The translations under genes were made by a program, and so were the position numbers. A stretch of 15,273 nucleotides of DNA, from positions 1 through 15,273 of the forward strand of contig JAGLDN010000216.1 in the NCBI GenBank assembly GCA_023145575.1, in the 5' to 3' direction. Positions 1 to 8,518 of the stretch are shown in pieces. Within the stretch, counting starts at the first letter, position 1. Each line of letters begins with the position of its first letter. A model generated the notes under the pieces. The model had not been told where the DNA came from and searched no databases. It saw nothing but the letters and a program-made list of their open reading frames with translations. Source of the stretch: Psychromonas sp. (GTDB taxonomy: Bacteria > Pseudomonadota > Gammaproteobacteria > Enterobacterales > Psychromonadaceae).

Positions 1-1646
1 TGAATTTAGTTGACCACGTCAGTGTCTTATCTTTTATATTGAATCGATTTGTATCGTTATCTAAAATCACAAAATTTGCGATTGAATTAAACACAGACTT
101 AGCTGTGTAATCATTTACTCTTGACTTAGGAAAGAAATGGTGGCGATCCTGTTCTTTAGTGCAAGAGTTATCAAGTTTATTTCCAGCTATATCTACAGTA
201 CAGAGCCCATTTATTTTATCGATATAAAGTATGTTTAAAATAGATTTAAATTTCGCACTTGATGTTGTTATTTCAAATAACTGATCACCTGTTAAACCTG
301 GTGAACTACTGGGACTATCAAAATTATACTGACCAGAGTCGTGGGATTCAGTTATTTGTTTTGAAATGTTATGAATTCTTTCGACCGTTTCAAGGTTAGA
401 TTTACTAAAACCAGTTCCTGATAACGATAGATATAACGCATATTTTTTAACTTCTTGTATAAATATTGAACATTAAAATGACTTGGGGTTAGCAAGAAAA
501 ATTGCTGATGCGTATTCTAAAAAAGTAATTTGACCAATATCAATTCAACCTTCATTTTCCATCCAGCTCATTATTTTTAACAGCAAACTTCCGAATTGGT
601 TCCATTCTTCAAACCAAAAAAGAGGATCTTTTCCTAACATTGTTGATTGAAATATACTTGGCGAAACACCTGATTTAAGGAGGCTGGAAATTTCAAGTAT
701 TCTAATTATTTTATCGAGTTTTTCATATGTTTTACTACCCTCATCGAATTTAAGAAAGTTATTAACTCCCCTAGAAAGATGCTGACTACATACTAAAGAC
801 TGTTCTATTTGGTTATTAAGATAATCAGATAGACCTACGCTATAGATATCATCATTTACTTGAAAAGATTTTGCGTTTATTAGATCAAAAAGTGTGAGTT
901 TTTTACCTGTTGAATTTACTATCTCGAAAACTCTAATGACAATTCCTAGCTCAGAGTCTTTAACAATAACTGTTTGCTGGTACAGCATACCCTCCGACAG
1001 CGCCAAAAATGGCATTTAGGTGGTAAACATACCCATCCATTGAGGCTTCATCTGCATCAGTAAAATGATGTAAGAATTTTGATACAACCGATCCAGAGCG
1101 GTTTTCAATTATACTCTTCCCTGAAATAAACCTATTATTTTGACGTGTTGCTTTTTCGCTTTTGTCTTTGCTTACAGGAAAACTTCTACAAAAAACATCT
1201 GTCAACTTAGATTGCAGAAGATGCTCTTTAACCCCTGCATCATTTTCAATATTATCATTAGGATATTTCTCACATAATATAGCCAAAAGATCAAAATAAT
1301 ATTCTTTACTAGTGTCAAAATTCAGAAACAATCTTGATATTGATGTTAACCTTTATTGCCCATCAAGTAGAAAGTACCGCAAATTTGAATCATCTTCTTT
1401 TTGCTCATAATCTTTCGGCGCGTCATCCTTTGATAAGGTATTCGATCCCACATTTAATGAACCGTTCTCAGCCATAATTAAAAGCGAGGATATTGGGTAA
1501 CCCCTTATTAGTGAATCGCCTAAATCTATTATGTCGCGCTCTTTCCAAACAAAATCACGCTGAAATTTAGGAATGAGATATGTGTTGTTTGATATGTTTT
1601 TTACAATTTCTTGTAAACTCACATCAATATTTTGAATATTACTCAT
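1..1646 (-). pseudogene. Disrupted DUF262 / HNH nuclease-like gene (GmrSD-type defence family), partial at left edge
   Basis: The gene starts at ATG 1646-1644 behind a good ribosome site (AAGGAAG), and its reading frame can be followed off the left edge. The N-terminal part has DUF262 hallmarks: IPKFQRDFVW, then FLLDGQ followed by a stop and RLTSI, where the family has DGQQR. The middle has the typical FEIVNSTGKKLTLFDL block. The C-terminal part has DRHHFFPKS followed by NSIANFVILDNDTN, the HNH-like (DUF1524-type) nuclease signature. Four lesions break it: TAA at 1353-1355 (a likely CAA to TAA change), a one-base gain or two-base loss near 990-998, TGA at 545-547 and TAA at 473-475. Family members include modification-dependent restriction enzymes and phage-defence proteins. 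The intact ancestor probably used its DUF262 domain for nucleotide hydrolysis or sensing and its HNH domain to cut DNA. Between the lesions the protein is well preserved, suggesting recent decay. The family assignment is firm; the exact role is inferred. Confidence -1.
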
Positions 1647-1789
1647 AATTCTTCCTTGAGCCTCGTAAGTCTAACACTATTATTAGTAGGAAACGTTCCT
1701 TCTCATTATTTAAAAAACTGAGTCTCTGCCTATGCGCCTGATTAGTAATTAGTTAAAAAAAGCCTATATTGTATATTAAACCACTTTAA

Positions 1790-2107
1790 CCGCAAGGCTC
1801 GATTGTCACGAATGAAAAAGGTAGTTGCCTTTTTTAATATGTCATTATCCTCATTGGCTTCTTTTAGTTGAAATTCTAATTCATGAATTCTTATTAAATA
1901 GTAGATCTAATGCGGTTTTATTTTTATCTATTTTACCTTCTTGCTCTGATTAATTATGATTTTCCAACGGTTAACCGCAGCTGATCCCACACCAGAGAGA
2001 TCCATTATCTGTTTGCTAGTATAGCCATCTTCGATCATTAATTTGGCATATTCCAACTTTTAATCTGGAGTGAATGGGGCTCGCTATTTACGTATTTTAT
2101 CAGTCAG
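1790..2107 (-). pseudogene. Degraded IS3-family transposase OrfA
   Basis: Reading the - strand from 2107 gives TDKIRK, a stop, RAPFTPD, a stop, then KLEYAKLMIEDGYTSKQIMD and LSGVGSAAVNRWK. This is the N-terminal helix-turn-helix of IS3-family OrfA proteins. A further stop and frameshifts follow between about 1890 and 1930. The coding signal then resumes as a leucine-zipper-like helix, HELEFQLKEANEDNDILKKA, ending TTFFIRDNRALR. This matches the usual OrfA C-terminus. The start codon is CTG where ATG would be expected. No orfB (DDE catalytic part) is present downstream, so the element cannot move itself. The family call is strong; the exact IS name cannot be given from sequence alone. Confidence -1.
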
Positions 2108-2172
2108 TGTATTCCTATTTAATTAATTGAGAGGCTATCAAACCGTCCAAAATAATTGAACCACTTTAGACA
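1790..2172 (-). mobile_element. IS3-family insertion sequence remnant with one terminus
   Basis: The orfA remnant is preceded on the - strand by a sequence beginning TGTCTAAAGTGGTTCAATTA at 2172, about 65 bp upstream of the ORF. This is a plausible left terminus of an IS3-type element. The opposite terminus and all of orfB are missing, so only the first third or so of the element survives. A second TAAAGTGGTT copy lies at 1780-1789 in the same orientation, directly after the OrfA C-terminal codons. It may mark a deletion junction or be chance. No target duplication can be recognised. Confidence -1.
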
Positions 2173-2656
2173 CAGGGGGTAGTCGCATGGGGATAAAAGC
2201 GTGAGATAGACTTTAATTTGAACAACTAAACAAGAAAATGGTATAAATCATCTGTAGATTCAGCTAGAGTTAAATTTAAAAACAAGTCAAGTATAAAAGA
2301 TATGACATTATTTGATGTTTAAACTAAGAATTAATTAAAATAAATTATTATCATTCCCATTTAAAATCTTTTAACGCATTGATTTTATTTTGAAAAATCA
2401 CATCTAATAAAACGTCGTGTGAATATTAATTTCAATAGACATTAATAGCCCTAATAGTACCAACAGTCCCAATATTTTTATTGTTGCAAACAGAATAACC
2501 TTTAAAAAATATTGTATCTTCATTTAGTCTGAAGCTTATCCCTGGCAATATATTTTGGTTAGCATCAGGCACTAACTCGATGATCAGAGCTAAGACGCAA
2601 GGCAGGCTTTTAAGTTCTCGCGTTACAGGGAGCGGCTACTCGTACCAATCAACAAG
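2173..2656. other. Gene-poor AT-rich intergenic stretch
   Basis: No coding region can be supported here on either strand. One 67-codon open stretch without a convincing start exists on the - strand (2435-2635), but it matches no family I recognise. The segment separates the IS remnant from the repeat box and promoter of the pel operon, and looks like decayed DNA. Confidence -1.
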
Positions 2657-2683
2657 GTTATAAAATTTCGACTTAGAACGACT
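2657..2683 (+). repeat. Left copy of 27-bp inverted repeat bracketing the pel operon
   Basis: The 27 bases, beginning GTTATAAAATTTCGAC and ending TAGAACGACT, recur in inverted orientation at 15219-15245 with a single C/T difference (26/27). The last three bases form the start of an adjoining hairpin stem (2681-2705). The function is unknown. It could be a dispersed repeat, the end of a mobile unit, or the coding start of an outward-facing lost gene, since both copies read RS(K/R)SKFYN away from pel. Confidence -1.
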
Positions 2684-2705
2684 CGGCTTTAATTTTATGC
2701 CGAGT
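2681..2705. other. Hairpin adjoining the left repeat
   Basis: ACTCGGC (2681-2687) pairs perfectly with GCCGAGT (2699-2705) around an 11-nt AT-rich loop. It lies at the pel-facing side of the repeat box, four bases before the predicted -35 element. It may be part of the repeat unit or a terminator protecting the pel promoter from upstream reading, though no run of T follows it on the + strand. Confidence -1.
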
Positions 2706-2708
2706 ACC

Positions 2709-2737
2709 TTGACACAATTTTCCTTGCTGACTTTTAT
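2709..2737 (+). promoter_or_regulatory. Probable sigma70 promoter of the pel operon
   Basis: A consensus -35 TTGACA (2709-2714) is followed after exactly 17 bp by TTTTAT (2732-2737), which matches 4 of 6 bases of the -10 consensus. Transcription would start near 2744, leaving a leader of about 45 nt before the pelC start. No operator for a known regulator can be recognised. The call rests on consensus and position only. Confidence -1.
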
Positions 2738-2790
2738 CTTGATCGGCACATGGGCAGATAACTAAAATTTATTTTGAGGGGGCAGTATTA

Positions 2791-3303
2791 ATGAAAGGGA
2801 AAACAACAAAAGGACAATATTTTTTATTACTCTGTTTAATTATGGGGTTAACAAGTTGTACGAGTAATCATATTACGTCAAGTTCGATAATGCCACCACC
2901 TGATCCGCAAAACTCTGTAACGCTGTTTTTATTGGATAACTATACAACGAGTCATCAAGCAGGTGCACGTGCAGCAAATTTAATTGAGGGTATTTTGATT
3001 GAACGTGGTTATCAGGTAGTTACTGATTTTAAAAAACATGACAGTCATATAGCACAGCAATTAAAGATAGCAAAAAAAAATGGTTCTCGTTTTTTGCTTA
3101 ATGGAGGTGTAACAGAATGGCGCTATAAAACAGGTATTGATGGTGAGCCGGCAGTCAGTTTGCAACTAAAATTAATCGATGTTGTTACACAGAAGGTTGT
3201 CTGGAATTCTGTGGCATCATCTAATAACTGGGGGAATGGAACTGTTGGAAAAACGGCACAGTTAATGCTTGAAGAGATGTTACGTAAAGGGCCGAAAGGT
3301 TAA
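2791..3303 (+). CDS. pelC: PelC, outer-membrane lipoprotein of Pel export
   Basis: The protein has 170 aa; PelC of P. aeruginosa is about 172 aa. It begins with a lipoprotein signal peptide: a hydrophobic stretch at residues 10-20 and a lipobox LTSC with the lipidated Cys23. Residue 24 is Thr, so sorting to the outer membrane is expected. The mature part carries typical PelC wording: SVTLFLLDNYT, then TEWRYKTGIDGEPAVSLQLK, then VVWNSVASSNNWG. In the known system PelC forms a ring on the inner face of the outer membrane and guides the polymer to the PelB pore. The start is supported by a strong GAGGGGG ribosome site 8 bases upstream. It is the first gene of the operon here, whereas in P. aeruginosa it is third. 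Confidence -1.
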   Translation: MKGKTTKGQYFLLLCLIMGLTSCTSNHITSSSIMPPPDPQNSVTLFLLDNYTTSHQAGARAANLIEGILIERGYQVVTDFKKHDSHIAQQLKIAKKNGSRFLLNGGVTEWRYKTGIDGEPAVSLQLKLIDVVTQKVVWNSVASSNNWGNGTVGKTAQLMLEEMLRKGPKG

Positions 3304-3304
3304 T

Positions 3305-4657
3305 ATGAAGCTTTTTTTTTCAAAAAGAATAACGATTCCTGTTTCTAATTTTTCATATTTAGAAACCATTATAGCTTTATTGGTCTATACATTTATTGGA
3401 TTTTTGATTGCGCCTAGCGATCCGTTACTCATTACATATTATCCTTTCTACCTGATTATCCTTTTAACGATACTTGTTTTGTTTTATGGATTTAGCAATG
3501 CCTTGCTAATTATTTTTATTTTAATGTTGGTATTTAAAATCGGTTATGTTGAATTTCCGATTAAAGTTTACTTGGAATTGACCATATTATTGTTAGTCCT
3601 TGGGCAATTTCACTATATTTGGGCAAGAAAACTACTGCAAAATAAAAGCATGTTGGCATATAAAGTTTATAAACTTGATGAATTATCTAATGCCTTTTAC
3701 ACGTTAAAAATTTCACATGATCAAATAGAAAAAAATTACATTTTTAAACCAATGAGTTTACGCACAAATATTGTAGATATAAAAAAAAGTTTTAACGAAA
3801 AAGGCGATCATGTTCATCAGTTTTTAAAAATGTTATCAAGCTCTTTTTTTGTCAATGAAGCAGAATTATTTTTTCTTCACAAAAACAAACTCTATAATGT
3901 TGACGATACAACATTCTCTACAGAAATAGTGATCAAGGATTTGATGTTAATCAAAGCGATGGAAGATAAGAAATCGGTTTATGTGAGTTCATTTAAAAAC
4001 GATCAAACTGATTATATTGCGGCGATACCTGCATTGTATAAGAAAGAGGTAAAAGCTATTCTTTTAATAAAATCAATGCCATTTTTGTCTTTTAATCGTG
4101 ACTCAATGAGTATGATCACAGTGTTGCTTAATTATTTTATTTTAGAATCAATTAAGTTGAAAAGTGTTTACCTTAGTATTTCCAAGGAACTTAAAAAAAT
4201 AGAAAACCCACTTTCAAAAGTATTTGAAAATCAATCTTTATTACTTAGAAGAAAAGATCTTGATACTAATTTTTATTATGAGCTTTTGACCTTATATAAT
4301 ATAAAAACTGATTTTGATGTGAACAGTACCCTGTTAATATTAAAAGTAACAGATAAGTTACTCGCTCACCTTTTATTAGGTTATGCAAAAAAACGCCTAC
4401 GTGTACTAGATTTAGTTACATCGCATTTAATTGAAGAAGAAATTACTGTGATAAGTTTAATGTTTCCCTTTTCAGAACAATCCTCTGCCTATGGATTTTT
4501 CTGTCGCTTGCTAAAAATGGTCAACATTGAGGAGCAAGATCCACGTTTAATATTTTCAATGTTCAATGTGTGTGATCTTGAATTAGCTAATGAGTTTGCT
4601 AATTTAATTGATATTGCACCACACAATAAAAAACGACAGAGTGATCAATGCTCCTAG
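3305..4657 (+). CDS. pelD: PelD, cyclic di-GMP receptor of the Pel synthase complex
   Basis: I place the start at ATG 3305, one base after the pelC stop and behind AAAGG. An upstream TTG at 3269 is open but overlaps pelC and lacks support. The 450-aa protein has about four membrane helices in residues 15-110, a GAF-like domain around 140-290, and a degenerate GGDEF domain at the C-terminus with no GGDEF catalytic motif. The inhibitory-site motif R366-V-L-D369 and R401 lie at almost the same positions as the cyclic di-GMP contacts R367, D370 and R402 reported for P. aeruginosa PelD, so binding is probably kept. When occupied by cyclic di-GMP, PelD activates polymer synthesis at the inner membrane together with PelE, PelF and PelG. 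Its last 10 bases overlap pelE. Confidence -1.
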   Translation: MKLFFSKRITIPVSNFSYLETIIALLVYTFIGFLIAPSDPLLITYYPFYLIILLTILVLFYGFSNALLIIFILMLVFKIGYVEFPIKVYLELTILLLVLGQFHYIWARKLLQNKSMLAYKVYKLDELSNAFYTLKISHDQIEKNYIFKPMSLRTNIVDIKKSFNEKGDHVHQFLKMLSSSFFVNEAELFFLHKNKLYNVDDTTFSTEIVIKDLMLIKAMEDKKSVYVSSFKNDQTDYIAAIPALYKKEVKAILLIKSMPFLSFNRDSMSMITVLLNYFILESIKLKSVYLSISKELKKIENPLSKVFENQSLLLRRKDLDTNFYYELLTLYNIKTDFDVNSTLLILKVTDKLLAHLLLGYAKKRLRVLDLVTSHLIEEEITVISLMFPFSEQSSAYGFFCRLLKMVNIEEQDPRLIFSMFNVCDLELANEFANLIDIAPHNKKRQSDQCS

Positions 4658-5622
4658 ACTTCTCTGGCATACCTGTAATACAGGTAATGCGAACTTTTTC
4701 TATATTGTTTTATTTTCATGTTCTATTTAGTATCGTTATTGCAATTATCGCGGTGTTTATTTTGCAACTACGGTACAAAATTAAATTTACAATCGCCTTT
4801 ATGGTGATTGCCTTGTTCAATTTTATTTTTATTGGCATTGGTTATATTTTTTCTGTCTTACTTGTTGCTGCTTTGTATTTTATAAAATATAAAAAATCAT
4901 TAAAAAATGTAAAATTTATTGGTGCGACTCATCTAGAAGAGGAGTACCCCAAGGTGAACCGTTTTTGTGGTGAAGGTGGTTTAACGTCGTATGTAAATAA
5001 TAATGCAATCTCTCATAAATTACGCATACAGGCATTATTGGCAATTTCTAGGCGAAAAAGTAGAGAAAGCATCACGTTTCTGCAACAGTCGATGATTTCT
5101 CAGGACGATGAAATTCGCCTCTTTAGTTTCTCTATTTTGGATGATTTTGAGAAAGATATCAATACTCAAATATTTAAAGATTTAACAGAATTTAATGATG
5201 TTCGTCAGTCTGATACACAAAAAGCAGCAACGGCAAAGTCACTTGCCTTTCTTTATTGGGATATGATTTATTTTGATTTGAGAAGCGATAAATTAGAAGA
5301 ATTTAGTGTTGATCAATCGTATTTCTACGCACAAAAATCACTTGAATTAACAAATAAAACAGGCGAAAGCCCCATGTTGTTACATACCTTATTCTCATTG
5401 CTTGGTAAAATTTTTTATTACAAAGGTGAGTTTGAACCGGCACAACAGCATTTTACTATTGCTATTGAAAAAGGCAGTAACCCAGATTTTATCATTCCAT
5501 ATCTTGCTGAAATTCATTATATTCAAGGAAATTATGAGGCGGTTTCGACACTGTTTGCTAATGCAAAAGGGCTACTCATTAATGAAAAAATGTATCCAAT
5601 CATAAAACAGTGGATTAAATAA
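4648..5622 (+). CDS. pelE: PelE, inner-membrane TPR protein
   Basis: The 324-aa protein is close to the usual PelE length of about 330. Two long hydrophobic segments (about residues 16-42 and 46-82) anchor it in the inner membrane. A soluble helical part follows, with HEAT-like helices at about 120-170 and a TPR-like pair at about 250-310 (YYKGEFEPAQQHFTIAIEKG, then YIQGNYEAVSTLFANA). PelE is known as a partner of PelD and PelF in the synthase complex, probably as a scaffold. It overlaps pelD by 10 bases. An in-frame ATG at 4687, preceded by a short perfect palindrome (ACCTGT-AAT-ACAGGT, 4671-4685), is an alternative start that would give 311 aa. Identity rests on topology, length and position more than on motifs. 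Confidence -1.
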   Translation: MLLDFSGIPVIQVMRTFSILFYFHVLFSIVIAIIAVFILQLRYKIKFTIAFMVIALFNFIFIGIGYIFSVLLVAALYFIKYKKSLKNVKFIGATHLEEEYPKVNRFCGEGGLTSYVNNNAISHKLRIQALLAISRRKSRESITFLQQSMISQDDEIRLFSFSILDDFEKDINTQIFKDLTEFNDVRQSDTQKAATAKSLAFLYWDMIYFDLRSDKLEEFSVDQSYFYAQKSLELTNKTGESPMLLHTLFSLLGKIFYYKGEFEPAQQHFTIAIEKGSNPDFIIPYLAEIHYIQGNYEAVSTLFANAKGLLINEKMYPIIKQWIK

Positions 5623-7154
5623 TGACGAAACCTAAATATATTAGAAAGAGTGAACAAGTTGATATAATGCTGATTGGGGAAGGTACATACCCTTTTATTC
5701 GCGGCGGGGTATCGTCATGGATCTATCAATTAATTATAGGTTTAAATAATTTTACTTTCGGTTTGGTTTTTATTGGCTCACAAAGCAAAAATTATTCTGA
5801 AATTCTTTATGATTTACCTGAAAATTTAGTACATATTGAATGTCACTATCTTTTTGATCAGGTTAATCTTAATCCGAAAAAGCGAAAAGGCTGCCCTTAT
5901 GCCATGCAGGTTATTGATGATCTACATGAGTCGTTTCAGCAAGGTACAAGTAATAAAAAAATTAATTATGATGCTATTTTCGAAGGAAATTTTTTACAAG
6001 AAAGTATGCCATATGAAGATTTTATGTTCGGTGAGTTATCGTGGGAGTTTATTAAAAAAAAATATTATCAAAATGCAAATACAGTGCCTTTTCAGGAATA
6101 TTTTTGGTCAATTCGTAATATGCATCAGCCGATTTGGCTCCTCGATAATATTTTAAAAAAATTACCCATTATGAAGGTCGTGCACAGTCCATCAACAGGA
6201 TATGCAGGTTATTTATCAGCAACAATATCACAAGTATATAATGTGCCTTTTTTATTGACTGAGCATGGTATTTATACACGAGAGCGTAAGATTGATATGA
6301 TGACCGCGAAATGGTTAGAAATAGATCGCCCAGCGATTTTTTCAAGACCTGATCAAGATGACTATTTGAAAAATTTATGGGTGGGTTTTTTTCAAAAAAT
6401 TGGTGAGATAAGTTATTGTAAGGCAAGTAAGGTATTGTCTTTATTTAATGCGGCAAGAGATATTCAAATAACACTGGGCGCCCCCGCGTACAAATCAGAA
6501 GTGATTGCAAATGGCATAGATATTGACTTTTATGGCAAGCTTATCGAAAAGAGAGCAGATAAGATACCACCAATTATTGGTTTGATTGGGCGTATTGTTT
6601 CTATTAAAGATATTCACACTTTTATTCGTGCTATTCGTGTCGCTACAACTAAACTGCCAGAGGTGCAAGGTTGGTTAATTGGTCCGTTAGATGAAGATGA
6701 AAAGTATGTTCTTGAGTGTAAAAGTATGGTTAAGGTTTTGAAGCTTGAAAATAATATTAAGTTCTTAGGCTTTCAAAATATTCATGAAATTTTACCTCAG
6801 TTAGGTTTAACTACTTTAACATCTATCAGCGAGGGTATGCCATTGGTTATTCTTGAAAGTTTTGCGGCGGGTATTCCTTGTATCGCAACGGATGTAGGAA
6901 GTTGTCGAGAGCTTATTCAAGGGGGAATTGACGATGAGGATGTTAAATTTGGATGTGCAGGAAAAGTATTTTCTATTGCTAATGCTAATGAGATAGGTAA
7001 AAGCTATGTACAATATTTGACTGATAAAAAGCTATGGGCAAGCGCACAAGCAGCAGGATTAGCTCGGGTAAAAAAATATTATAATAAAACGTTATTTTTA
7101 GCTAAATATAGGCAATTATATGTAGATGCAATAAACAAAAAAGAGAGTTTATAA
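5622..7154 (+). CDS. pelF: PelF, GT4 glycosyltransferase that polymerises Pel
   Basis: The protein has 510 aa; PelF is usually about 507 aa. The N-terminal Rossmann part carries the strongly typical GTYPFIRGGVSSW (residues 21-33) and TEHGIYTRER (213-222). The C-terminal nucleotide-sugar half has GLIGRIVSIKD (320-330), with the donor-phosphate-binding Arg324 and Lys329. It also has the E-x7-E motif of retaining GT4 enzymes, E404-GMPLVIL-E412. There is no membrane segment, so it acts in the cytoplasm against the PelD-PelE-PelG complex. It uses a UDP-activated sugar to build the chain, which is rich in N-acetylgalactosamine in the studied system. Start and stop signals overlap with pelE in TAATG, which favours coupled translation. 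All expected catalytic motifs are intact. Confidence -1.
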   Translation: MTKPKYIRKSEQVDIMLIGEGTYPFIRGGVSSWIYQLIIGLNNFTFGLVFIGSQSKNYSEILYDLPENLVHIECHYLFDQVNLNPKKRKGCPYAMQVIDDLHESFQQGTSNKKINYDAIFEGNFLQESMPYEDFMFGELSWEFIKKKYYQNANTVPFQEYFWSIRNMHQPIWLLDNILKKLPIMKVVHSPSTGYAGYLSATISQVYNVPFLLTEHGIYTRERKIDMMTAKWLEIDRPAIFSRPDQDDYLKNLWVGFFQKIGEISYCKASKVLSLFNAARDIQITLGAPAYKSEVIANGIDIDFYGKLIEKRADKIPPIIGLIGRIVSIKDIHTFIRAIRVATTKLPEVQGWLIGPLDEDEKYVLECKSMVKVLKLENNIKFLGFQNIHEILPQLGLTTLTSISEGMPLVILESFAAGIPCIATDVGSCRELIQGGIDDEDVKFGCAGKVFSIANANEIGKSYVQYLTDKKLWASAQAAGLARVKKYYNKTLFLAKYRQLYVDAINKKESL

Positions 7155-8518
7155 TGGCTGGTATTGGTTTTAAGTTAAATAAAACATTAAAAGATGATCG
7201 TCTCTCTTCTATTTTTAAAATATATGGATACGCAGGCATTCTTAGTTCAGGTGCTTGGGTTACTTCAATTGTTGCCATCTTATTAGTAGGATTTATCAGC
7301 GCCTTTATTCACGGAAGTCTCAGCACACTTGAGGGGTTGGTTGTTTATGCAACGACCTTAGCGTTTAGCTTGATTGCAACTAGTCCTTTTTTATTGCCAT
7401 TTACACGCTATATTTCCGATTTAAATTTTCTAGGCAAAGATGATCATGTGCTACCAGTTTTTTTTACGGTTTTTCTTATGTTTTTGGTGGTTTCATTTAC
7501 CTTTGGCCTAGTTTTTTTTAATCATTTATACCCACATTCCAATGTTACTTTTGTTTACTCTGTTATCATGTTATTTTGCGTTTTATGTGCTATTTGGCTC
7601 GCACATATATTAGCGATAAGTGCAGATCACTTCCTCAGTGTGATGTTTGCTTATGTTATAGCATATGGCTTTATTGTCCTATTTACTTATTATTTTGTGC
7701 CCACACTCGATGAGTTGATAATAATATTTTTGTTAGGTAATAGTTTTTTATTAATCTGTTTATTGATGTTAATTATCAAAACTTTCACATCAGATAGGCT
7801 TGTCGACGCTTCATTCTTCACCTCTAAAAATGTTTATTGGATACTAGGAGTAAGTGCTTTTTTTTATACATTAGGGACGTGGATTGATAAAATTATTTTT
7901 TGGTATCATCCTTATACGGGTCAGCATGCTATCGGCAACGTAAATTTTTCTATTTTTTATGACGTTCCCATATTCCTTGCATACCTGTCAATTATTCCTG
8001 GGATGAGTATTTTCTTTTATCGTTTAGAATCAGACTATGGTGAAAAAAATGATTTGTTTTTTAATTCAATACGAGAGGGAGCAACTTTATCGAATATAGA
8101 GCGCCATCGGTTTGAGATAATAAAAATTACTAAAGATGTCATTCGAGAAACGCTTCTCATTCAAGCGATTTTTTCTATCGTGATTTATTTAAACGCACCA
8201 TTAATTTTTAAATTTTTAAACATATCTTTATTATATTTAAGTTTATTTGATGTTTTATTAGTGGGCGCTTATTTACAGCTTGGTTTTATGTCAGTGTTGG
8301 CTGTTTTATATTATATAGACAGGCAATCAGAAGCAATGTGGCTAAGTTTTTCTTTTTTTGTCCTAAATGGATCACTTAGCTTATTATCAATTTATTTAGG
8401 GCCTAGTTTTTTTGGTTATGGATTTGCACTTTCATTATTAATTGTATTTTCAATAAGCATTATTATTTTAAAAAATTTACTCGACAGGTTATCTTATGAA
8501 ATCTTTATGCTTCAGTAA
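7154..8518 (+). CDS. pelG: PelG, multi-pass inner-membrane transporter of Pel
   Basis: The 454-aa protein is very hydrophobic with about 12 membrane helices along its full length; P. aeruginosa PelG has 456 aa. The opening MAGIGFKLNKTLKDD and the nearby YGYAGILSSGAWVTS are characteristic of PelG. The family is related to the Wzx/MATE-type polysaccharide flippases. Its role is to carry the growing chain across the inner membrane, and it is thought to do so together with PelF synthesis. It is joined to pelF by a TAATG overlap with a GAGAG ribosome site, and its last 23 bases overlap pelA. Nothing suggests truncation. Confidence -1.
   Translation: MAGIGFKLNKTLKDDRLSSIFKIYGYAGILSSGAWVTSIVAILLVGFISAFIHGSLSTLEGLVVYATTLAFSLIATSPFLLPFTRYISDLNFLGKDDHVLPVFFTVFLMFLVVSFTFGLVFFNHLYPHSNVTFVYSVIMLFCVLCAIWLAHILAISADHFLSVMFAYVIAYGFIVLFTYYFVPTLDELIIIFLLGNSFLLICLLMLIIKTFTSDRLVDASFFTSKNVYWILGVSAFFYTLGTWIDKIIFWYHPYTGQHAIGNVNFSIFYDVPIFLAYLSIIPGMSIFFYRLESDYGEKNDLFFNSIREGATLSNIERHRFEIIKITKDVIRETLLIQAIFSIVIYLNAPLIFKFLNISLLYLSLFDVLLVGAYLQLGFMSVLAVLYYIDRQSEAMWLSFSFFVLNGSLSLLSIYLGPSFFGYGFALSLLIVFSISIIILKNLLDRLSYEIFMLQ

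Noticed and set aside
2338..2362. Fur-box-like sequence (TTATTATCATTCCC)
   Set aside because: Only one half resembles the Fur consensus, and it is over 400 bases from the nearest start codon in AT-rich DNA where such matches are common.
2435..2635. A 67-codon open stretch on the - strand
   Set aside because: It lacks a convincing start and ribosome site, resembles no family I recognise, and part of it adjoins the repeat box; chance openness cannot be excluded.
2672..2790. A Cys-containing frame on the - strand upstream of pelC (CPCADQDK...GKLCQG)
   Set aside because: It is under 35 codons, begins after a stop with no start codon, and overlaps the promoter and repeat; the resemblance to a small zinc-type motif is too weak.
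3269..3304. Earlier TTG start for pelD
   Set aside because: It would overlap pelC by 35 bases with a rare start codon; ATG 3305 has AAAGG at proper spacing and puts the cyclic di-GMP motif in register with known PelD numbering.
5402..5605. Short open frames inside pelE, pelF, pelA and pelB on either strand
   Set aside because: They lie fully within well-supported genes, in other frames, and have no recognisable protein features.
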